Assembly: GCA_030591405.1 (NCBI GenBank)
Contig: JAUVBC010000008.1
Span: forward strand, 1 to 16,817
Origin: Candidatus Zixiibacteriota bacterium
Lineage (GTDB): Bacteria > Zixibacteria > MSB-5A5 > GN15 > PGXB01
DNA length: 16,817 nt
Direction of reading: 5' to 3'
Numbering within the stretch: the first letter of the stretch is position 1; the number at the start of each line of letters is the position of its first letter. The notes beneath the pieces are model-generated. The model saw only the letters and a list, made by a program, of their open reading frames with translations. It searched no databases and was not told the origin of the DNA. Made by a program: the position numbers and the translations under genes. Positions 1 to 5,046 of this stretch are shown here, piece after piece.

Positions 1-167
1 CTCAGTTCCAGCGAGTCGAAATTCCATGTGATTTAGCTAAGTTTCCAACAATTTCCCCACCAAACCAATGTTGATTTGAACATTATGTCTTTTATATGAT
101 ACCAAGAACAGAAATACCTAAAATTACAATTTTACTACAAAGAATCCGTACAAAAACCCCGTTTTGG

Positions 168-422
168 CAAAACGAACCCATTTTCACTGTAATTGAATAG
201 AGGTGTATGAGTTACAATGAATTTTTCCTTTATCTCGTTGTGTTGGGTCTTGATTCCGCAAGGCGGAATTGTGACCCGACACTCTTTATCAGCCGTCAGG
301 TCACAATTTGCTTTCAGTAAATCAAGACCTGACGGAACAAACAACAAAACTCGAATAAATTTTTTATATGCAAAACGAAGCCATTTTTAAAAAATAAAAA
401 TATGACGAAACAAAGCCATTTT
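168..422 (+). repeat. Three copies of a 17-bp motif, caaaacgaaSccatttt type
   Basis: Copies lie at 168-184 (caaaacgaacccatttt), 371-387 (caaaacgaagccatttt) and 406-422 (cgaaacaaagccatttt). The first two differ at one base and the third differs slightly more. The last two sit 35 bp apart. They are not part of a gene. They resemble short intergenic motifs scattered through some uncultivated bacterial genomes, but whether they recur genome-wide cannot be seen from this window. Confidence 0.5.
241..335. repeat. Pair of related palindromes in inverted orientation
   Basis: The first palindrome (241-281) has the inner stem attccgc/gcggaat (253-259/263-269) and the outer stem gggtc/gaccc (245-249/273-277). 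The second (293-335) has perfect arms ccgtcaggtc and gacctgacgg. Read on the minus strand, the second contains ggtcttgatt and aattgtgacc in the same order and spacing as the first, so the two are diverged inverted copies of one element of about 41 bp. No T-tract follows either. They look like REP- or MITE-type intergenic elements, not terminators. Confidence 0.6.
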
Positions 423-430
423 AATATTAA

Positions 431-456
431 GGTCGAAATCCCCCGTGGTTTCGACC
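431..456. repeat. Isolated hairpin, ggtcgaaa...tttcgacc
   Basis: Perfect 8-bp arms (431-438 and 449-456) enclose a C-rich loop that can add two further pairs. There is no T-run on either side, so a terminator role is unlikely. Its form fits a dispersed intergenic palindrome. It lies about 55 bp upstream of the proposed recA -35 element. Confidence 0.5.
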
Positions 457-509
457 ATATGTTTGCTGACGGAAATACTTTTTTGATAAATAAGCGTAAA
501 ATATAACCT

Positions 510-539
510 TTGACCGGTAATTTTGACTATTTGTATAAA
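510..539 (+). promoter_or_regulatory. Candidate sigma70-type promoter of recA
   Basis: TTGACC (510-515) and TATAAA (534-539) are separated by 18 bp, one mismatch from consensus in each hexamer. Transcription would start near 546, giving a leader of about 200 nt to the preferred recA start codon. This is a motif match only. A second TTGACT at 523-528 has no well-spaced -10. Confidence 0.45.
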
Positions 540-552
540 ATGGTAAATTTTT

Positions 553-571
553 ACTGACAGCAGATGTCAGT
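553..571. promoter_or_regulatory. Perfect dyad actgaca-N5-tgtcagt upstream of recA
   Basis: Seven-base arms (553-559 and 565-571) flank a 5-bp spacer, starting about 7 bp after the predicted transcription start. A dyad at this place upstream of recA suggests a repressor site such as a lineage-specific LexA box. It does not match the classic E. coli (CTGT-N8-ACAG) or Bacillus (GAAC-N4-GTTC) boxes. As RNA it would form a 7-bp hairpin with a 5-nt loop. The SOS role is inference. Confidence 0.45.
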
Positions 572-745
572 CACGATACCTATATAGAAATCAGAAGAAT
601 AAAAAAAGTTAAAATAGATTCAAAATGTGATACCGTTTGAATACGTAAACTAATAGATTGTAGGATAAATTAAGGCCGGATAAATATTTGAACAATGGGA
701 AAGATAAAGATGAAAAAAAGTAATACTATGAGGGATGAAGTAAAG

Positions 746-1795
746 ATGGTAGTGGGAACACCCGATAGAAAAAAGGCTCTCGATTCAGCCCTGATGCAAA
801 TAGAGAAATCATTCGGCAAAGGTTCGATTATGCGTCTTGGCGACGATAGAGTTGTCCCAATCGATGTCATCCCAACCGGTTCATTGACACTCGATTTTGC
901 TCTCGGTGTCGGCGGTATGCCGCGCGGCCGAGTGACCGAAATATATGGCCCGGAAAGCTCCGGCAAAACCACGCTGGCTCTGCATTTTATCGCCGAGGCC
1001 CAGAAACTTGGCGGGATCGCCGCTTTTATCGATGCCGAGCATGCCCTTGATGCCAACTATTCCAAAGCTCTTGGGGTTGATATTGTCAATCTGCTGATAT
1101 CTCAGCCCGATACCGGTGTACAGGCGCTTGATATCACTGAGACTTTGGTTCGCTCCGGTGCTATTGATATTATTGTGATTGATTCGGTAGCAGCGCTGGT
1201 TCCCAGGGCGGAAATCGAAGGGGAGATGGGTGATTCGCATATGGGGCTTCAGGCTCGTTTGATGTCGCAGGCTCTTCGTAAATTGACCGCCATTATTTCA
1301 AAATCTAAAACGGCAGTAGTATTTATCAATCAGATCAGAATGAAAATCGGCGTGATGTTCGGTAATCCGGAAACGACTACCGGCGGCAATGCCCTTAAAT
1401 TTTATTCTACAATTCGTCTCGATATTCGCAAAATCGCCACTATCAAAGAAGACCAGGTTGTTGTCGGAGGACGGACCCGAGTCAGAGTTATAAAAAACAA
1501 AGTTGCCCCGCCTTTTAGAGAAGCAGAGTTTGATATTACTTATGGTAAAGGAATCTCACATTCTGGTGAACTGCTTGATATGGCGGTCGAGCATGATATT
1601 GCTGAGAAATCAGGTTCCTGGTACAGCTATGGAAGCGATCGACTGGGTCAGGGACGCGAAGCTGCAAAAAGATTTTTAGAAGAAAACGATGATATTTATA
1701 AAACTATAGACGCCGAAGTCCGCGATAAGTTGGGGATGGGTAAAAAAGATACAAAAGATACAGAAGAGAAACTGTCCGAGGATAAAGATAATTAA
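746..1795 (+). CDS. recA: Recombinase RecA
   Basis: RecA is the DNA-dependent ATPase that forms filaments on single-stranded DNA, drives homologous strand exchange and triggers LexA self-cleavage. The sequence carries the canonical core: QIEKSFGKGSIMRLG near the N-terminus, Walker A GPESSGKTT, IDAEHALD, Walker B IIVIDSVAALVP, the L2 loop region GNPETTTGGNALKF and KNKVAPPF. The C-terminus is a charged Lys/Asp/Glu tail, as usual for the family. I chose ATG 746 (349 residues) because it places about ten residues before the conserved KALDSAL helix, as in known RecAs, and a weak AGGG-type Shine-Dalgarno lies about 11 bp upstream. In-frame ATGs at 695, 710 and 728 would add up to 17 Lys-rich residues but have poorer or distant ribosome sites. 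It converges on the HD-GYP gene 44 bp away, with no clear terminator between them. Confidence 0.97.
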   Translation: MVVGTPDRKKALDSALMQIEKSFGKGSIMRLGDDRVVPIDVIPTGSLTLDFALGVGGMPRGRVTEIYGPESSGKTTLALHFIAEAQKLGGIAAFIDAEHALDANYSKALGVDIVNLLISQPDTGVQALDITETLVRSGAIDIIVIDSVAALVPRAEIEGEMGDSHMGLQARLMSQALRKLTAIISKSKTAVVFINQIRMKIGVMFGNPETTTGGNALKFYSTIRLDIRKIATIKEDQVVVGGRTRVRVIKNKVAPPFREAEFDITYGKGISHSGELLDMAVEHDIAEKSGSWYSYGSDRLGQGREAAKRFLEENDDIYKTIDAEVRDKLGMGKKDTKDTEEKLSEDKDN

Positions 1796-1839
1796 GAATA
1801 GCTGGGTAAAATACAGTTGGGTTTGATTGATGCTGTCTA

Positions 1840-2820
1840 TTAATCGGCCAGACCGGTCGGACCCATCAGAGTGGCAAACGTCTCCAGTATTTTGGCGTCG
1901 AAATCATCCTTGAGCGAGAACATCACTTTAAGTGCCGGGAAAGTCTCGACGGCTCCCTGATATACGCGCTGGGTTGTCATGGCATCAAAAGTATCAACGA
2001 TCGCCACGATTTTGCTGTATTCATGCATCTCGCTTAATTTCAGTTTGTTCGGATAACCTTTTTCATTGCCTCGTTCATGATGCTGCAATACCGGATAATA
2101 GCAGGCCGGGTCTATCAAATCAGTGGAGGTGAGAATCTCCACTCCCCATTTAGGGTGTTTTTTCATCAGTTCAAATTCAACCTGAGACAAACTGCCTTTT
2201 TTATTTAATATTCTATCTGATATTTTCGATTTCCCGACATCATGCAACAGCGCACCGATTCCAAGATCGTGCAGGAATTTTTCGTCTTTGTATCCCAACT
2301 GCTGCGCCAGAGCAACAGCAAAGGTACAGACATTAACCGAATGCGTGTAAGTATAATAATCAAAGGAACTGATTTTTAAAAGGTTATGAAATGCCTCCTG
2401 CCCCTTTAAAATAAAGCCGACCTGATGTTCAACCAGTTTTTTACTTCGCTGAATATTTTCGCCATACGATGGATTATCAAGGACATCCTTCATTAGCTTT
2501 TTTGATGTCTCATACAGGATTCCGGCTTTTTTCTCCTGTGTGACTTTTTTATCGACTAGAATTTTATCAAGATTTTGCTCGATATATTTTTGATACTTTT
2601 CTCTTGATTTGCCACTGACAAATAATCGTTCGACTTTATTATCGATTAATTTCAGACGGGTTCGTTCGGAAAAAGGAAGATCTGCCGAACGATATAGAAC
2701 CATATCGCCGCCGATTTTAATATAGAGATTAAAATTCAGAACGGTGTCTATTCGAAGCGAATCAAGATAAACAGGAATATATCTATGTTCGGCAATCGTT
2801 TTAGGTGCTAACAATGACAT
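1840..2820 (-). CDS. HD-GYP-family phosphohydrolase, probable c-di-GMP phosphodiesterase
   Basis: A 326-residue cytoplasmic protein without membrane segments. Residues about 13-90 form an N-terminal domain of a type often found before HD-GYP domains. Residues about 140-326 are the HD-GYP domain, with H160, the HD pair H193-D194 within HDVGK, H222, H247-H248 and D276 at positions expected for metal ligands, and GYP at 255-257. Known HD-GYP proteins hydrolyse cyclic di-GMP to pGpG or GMP. The usual HHExxDGxGYP motif reads HHERGNEKGYP, so the Asp-Gly before GYP is Asn-Glu; activity is likely but not certain. There is no receiver domain or other obvious sensory input. The start follows a GGAAGA ribosome site about 11 bp upstream. 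Confidence 0.85.
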   Translation of the reverse strand: MSLLAPKTIAEHRYIPVYLDSLRIDTVLNFNLYIKIGGDMVLYRSADLPFSERTRLKLIDNKVERLFVSGKSREKYQKYIEQNLDKILVDKKVTQEKKAGILYETSKKLMKDVLDNPSYGENIQRSKKLVEHQVGFILKGQEAFHNLLKISSFDYYTYTHSVNVCTFAVALAQQLGYKDEKFLHDLGIGALLHDVGKSKISDRILNKKGSLSQVEFELMKKHPKWGVEILTSTDLIDPACYYPVLQHHERGNEKGYPNKLKLSEMHEYSKIVAIVDTFDAMTTQRVYQGAVETFPALKVMFSLKDDFDAKILETFATLMGPTGLAD

Positions 2821-2896
2821 TCGCTAATATTCTTCCAATTTTTTAATCTGTCTTCTTTATTATCGGCCAATAACCGCAATTACCTTATGAATCAAT

Positions 2897-2931
2897 AAAA
2901 AAAACCCCCGAATTTTAAATAAATTCGAGGG
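2897..2931 (-). terminator. Rho-independent terminator of the 206-residue gene
   Basis: The arms 2905-2915 and 2921-2931 pair over 11 bp with one mismatch around a 5-nt loop. On the minus strand the hairpin is followed by eight T residues (2904-2897). It begins 26 bp after the stop codon of the gene at 2958-3578, separating that gene from the HD-GYP gene downstream on the same strand. Confidence 0.85.
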
Positions 2932-2957
2932 TCAGCAGGAGAAAGTAGGAATTTATG

Positions 2958-3578
2958 TCAAGTTCCATAAGTCTTGATAGTCGTCAACACCGAATTCAGA
3001 GATTTTGTAATATTTGTCAAAACCTTGGAATATCTTTTCAGCAGTTCGCTGTATTGCCAGCGCATTTTGAAAGCCTCTTCGGGAAAGTCAAAAATCTCCA
3101 AAAGAGTTTTGCGGTGAATTTCATCGATATACTTGATAACATAATATGGAAATTCCGGAATTTCCTCTTCATCAATGTCACCTTTGGCCAGCCGCTCGCG
3201 GTAGATTTCCACCTTTTCCAGAAGAACCGTTCCAAAGCACCAGGGGGTCATGATTACGCCAAAAGTTGAATCATCGGTATAGAAGCTTTTTACAGTTTTG
3301 GAAACTATTTCAACAATCAGTTTTTTTGCGCGATAAAATGATACCGTTTCGCATTTATCTTCAGGGGTAATTTCCAGTTTATCATCGATCATAATCAGCT
3401 CTTGCTGGCATCGGCGATGGATATTTTTGAGGAAATTATAATAATCGTCAAAATATACTTTAACATTTTCAGATAGAGTAAAAATGTAGAATCCTTCATC
3501 GTCGCTATGCACCTTTGGCTCCGAAACTGAACTTAATCTTTCAGGACTGAATCCGCGTTGATATTTATCATCCAGCAT
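2958..3578 (-). CDS. Uncharacterised 206-residue cytoplasmic protein
   Basis: I do not recognise this family. The protein has no signal peptide or membrane segment. It is mixed in charge and rich in aromatic residues (FYIFTL, VYFDDYYNFL, MTPWCFG, FPYYVIKYI), with predicted helices from about residue 40 onward (VYFDDYYNFLKNIHRRC, AKKLIVEIVSKTVKSFY, LEKVEIYRERLAKG, the final KVLTNITKSLNSVLTTIKT). A single cysteine pair is visible (CQQE and DKCET) but there is no metal-binding motif. The start is secure: AAGGAG lies about 7 bp upstream of the ATG. It has its own terminator, and a possible promoter at 3711-3740, so it appears monocistronic. Confidence 0.75.
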   Translation of the reverse strand: MLDDKYQRGFSPERLSSVSEPKVHSDDEGFYIFTLSENVKVYFDDYYNFLKNIHRRCQQELIMIDDKLEITPEDKCETVSFYRAKKLIVEIVSKTVKSFYTDDSTFGVIMTPWCFGTVLLEKVEIYRERLAKGDIDEEEIPEFPYYVIKYIDEIHRKTLLEIFDFPEEAFKMRWQYSELLKRYSKVLTNITKSLNSVLTTIKTYGT

Positions 3579-3710
3579 ATTTTCTCCTTTTCAGTGTTGC
3601 TGCTACAGTTGCTTGAGCAAAGAGTGTGCCTTAAACGATTTCTAAATTTATGATGAGCTCAGAAATCAAAAACAACTGTTCTCTGAGTGTGTAACATCAT
3701 GTGTAATAAC

Positions 3711-3740
3711 AGTATAGAAAGAATGGAAGTTTGATGTTCA
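3711..3740 (-). promoter_or_regulatory. Possible promoter of the 206-residue gene
   Basis: On the minus strand, TGAACA (3740-3735) and TATACT (3716-3711) are 18 bp apart. The -10 matches consensus at five of six bases and the -35 is weak. The start of transcription would lie near 3704, about 125 nt before the start codon. A motif match only. Confidence 0.3.
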
Positions 3741-3893
3741 ATCCGGTTTAAGGCAATAATATTTTATTGATATCAAATTTAGGAAGTTTGCAATCGGTTG
3801 AAATTATGAAGAATATTTCACATTTGGTGATATCGTTTTGAATCCAAACAATTTCTAAATCGATTTATGATTTTGGATTTATTAAAAAATTAA

Positions 3894-3924
3894 TTGACTG
3901 AAAAGTATCGAAAATGGATAAAAT
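3894..3924 (+). promoter_or_regulatory. Candidate promoter of the H1-like gene
   Basis: TTGACT (3894-3899) is followed by GATAAA (3917-3922, 17-bp spacer) or TAAAAT (3919-3924, 19-bp spacer). Either predicts transcription starting near 3930 and a leader of about 170 nt containing the hairpin at 4042-4062. Unproven motif match in AT-rich DNA. Confidence 0.35.
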
Positions 3925-4041
3925 AATTCTGGCATTATGCACGCTTTAATTCAAGAATCATACAACTCCAATAAAATGTTAATTCGCAGCAAGTTATTGC
4001 TAAATAATTTCCAATGACTGTCGATAAAAATTACGATTATC

Positions 4042-4062
4042 CAAACCAGTACTTCTGGTTTG
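4042..4062 (+). promoter_or_regulatory. Perfect hairpin in the leader of the H1-like gene
   Basis: caaaccag (4042-4049) and ctggtttg (4055-4062) pair over 8 bp around a 5-nt loop. No T-run follows, so it is not a typical terminator. It ends about 25 nt before the GGGAGG ribosome site and could be an operator, an mRNA-stabilising hairpin or a translational control element. Its role is unknown. Confidence 0.4.
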
Positions 4063-4099
4063 TAAACTGTTACTCTACCCACTAATGGGAGGAAACACA

Positions 4100-4918
4100 A
4101 TGCCTAACCGGACAAGTAAAACTACCGGACGTACTACAAGGACACGCAAGACCACTACCAGAAAGACTGGGACTCGCAAAGCTACCACGAGAAAATCGCC
4201 GGTTCGTAAAGCTACGACCCGCAAGGTGACTCGCAAAGCTACCACGAGAAAATCACCGGTTCGTAAAACAACGACCCGCAAAGTGACTCGTAAGACTGCT
4301 GTGAGAAAATCGCCGGTTCGTAAAACAACAACTCGCAAGGTGACTCGCAAAGCTACCACGAGAAAATCGCCGGTTCGTAAAACAACGACCCGCAAAGTGA
4401 CTCGTAAGACTGCTGTGAGAAAATCGCCGGTTCGTAAAGCTACGACCCGCAAAGCTACCACGAGAAAATCGCCGGTTCGCAAAACTGCGGTCCGTAAGGT
4501 AACTCGTAAAGCTACTACTCGTCGTAAACCGATTCGCAAAGCTACGACTCGTAAAGTAACTCGTAAGGCTACTACTCGTCGTAAACCGATTCGCAAAGCT
4601 GCGACTCGTAAAGTGACTCGTAAGGCTACTACTCGTCGTCAACCGGCTCGCAAAGCCACGACTCGTAAAGTGACTCGCAGAGCTACTACTCGTCGTAAAC
4701 CGATTCGCAAAGCCACGACTCGTAAAGTGACTCGTAAGGCTACTACTCGTCGTCAACCGGCTCGCAAAGCTGCGACTCGTAAAGTGACTCGTAAGGCTAC
4801 TACTCGTCGTAAACCTATTCGTAAAGCCACCACTCGCAAGGTTACTCGCAAAGCGACCACCCGCAAGCCGGTCCGCAAGACGAATCGCAAAAGAGTTATC
4901 AAGAGGAATTACAGATAG
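4100..4918 (+). CDS. Histone H1-like Lys/Arg/Thr-repeat DNA-binding protein
   Basis: A 272-residue, extremely basic, low-complexity protein. After a 26-residue Thr/Arg/Lys leader it is built from a 19-residue unit, KATTRKVTR plus KATTRKSPVR or KATTRRKPIR, repeated about eleven times with partial units, ending in a basic tail. There is no Asp, Glu, Phe, Trp, Leu, Cys or His anywhere. The SPVRK blocks of the first half recall the S/TPxK DNA minor-groove motifs of eukaryotic H1 tails; the second half replaces them with KPIRK or QPARK. This composition matches bacterial H1-like nucleoid proteins (Hc1/Hc2, AlgP-like tails), so binding and compacting DNA is the likely role. I chose ATG 4100 because GGGAGG lies 7-8 bp upstream; the in-frame ATG at 4085 has no ribosome site. 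The repeats leave long shadow frames on the other strand. Confidence 0.85.
   Translation: MPNRTSKTTGRTTRTRKTTTRKTGTRKATTRKSPVRKATTRKVTRKATTRKSPVRKTTTRKVTRKTAVRKSPVRKTTTRKVTRKATTRKSPVRKTTTRKVTRKTAVRKSPVRKATTRKATTRKSPVRKTAVRKVTRKATTRRKPIRKATTRKVTRKATTRRKPIRKAATRKVTRKATTRRQPARKATTRKVTRRATTRRKPIRKATTRKVTRKATTRRQPARKAATRKVTRKATTRRKPIRKATTRKVTRKATTRKPVRKTNRKRVIKRNYR
4178..4876 (+). repeat. 57-bp tandem repeat array inside the H1-like gene
   Basis: The 19-residue protein period is a 57-bp DNA period. Two sub-families are visible: units with gagaaaatcgccggttcg (residues RKSPVR) up to about 4480, and units with cgtcgtaaaccgattcg (RRKPIR) or cgtcgtcaaccggctcg (RRQPAR) after it. Blocks starting near 4220 and 4334 are nearly identical over a double unit, 114 bp apart. 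One unit near 4440 lost its VTRK segment. The array is expected to be length-variable. Confidence 0.85.
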
Positions 4919-4942
4919 AATTATCAGTAAATTCTAATATTG

Positions 4943-4974
4943 AACCCCGATTTATTTTGAATCGGGGTTTTTTT
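4943..4974 (+). terminator. Rho-independent terminator of the H1-like gene
   Basis: Perfect 10-bp arms aaccccgatt (4943-4952) and aatcggggtt (4960-4969) with a 7-nt loop run into a T-tract reaching 4974. It lies 25 bp after the stop codon, so the gene is transcribed alone. Confidence 0.92.
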
Positions 4975-5046
4975 ATAGCCAGTTTATAAAATGATTATTA
5001 TTTTTAAGGAAAGCAATATGGGAAATTTGTAACGTAAGGATATAAG

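Larger units (their letters stand above)
1..694. other. Gene-free, repeat-bearing left flank
   Basis: No reading frame here looks like a gene. The only sizeable one, a 70-codon frame on the minus strand (135-347), runs through a palindromic repeat and has no recognisable protein pattern, so I do not call it. The stretch is AT-rich and holds three copies of a 17-bp motif, a pair of inverted palindromes, an isolated hairpin, and the candidate recA promoter and dyad, all listed separately. Nothing recognisable lies in the first 130 bases. Confidence 0.6.
3596..4099. other. Gene-free spacer between divergent genes
   Basis: About 500 AT-rich bases lie between the divergently transcribed 206-residue gene and the H1-like gene. 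No reading frame here looks coding. It holds a possible promoter for each direction and a leader hairpin, listed separately. Nothing like a tRNA or known riboswitch was recognised; a small RNA cannot be excluded. Confidence 0.6.

Noticed and set aside
135..347. 70-codon minus-strand frame at the left end
   Set aside because: It runs through the inverted palindrome pair and the 17-bp motif, and has no recognisable protein pattern.
168..422. CRISPR remnant
   Set aside because: Copies are spaced unevenly, lack palindromic repeats of usual length, and no cas gene is present.
4075..4756. Long minus-strand frames opposite the H1-like gene
   Set aside because: They are mirror products of the 57-bp repeat, have low-complexity sequences, no ribosome sites, and the plus-strand gene has a clear start and terminator.
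4178..4876. CRISPR-like repeat array
   Set aside because: Repeats are contiguous, in frame, lack unique spacers and encode a coherent basic protein.
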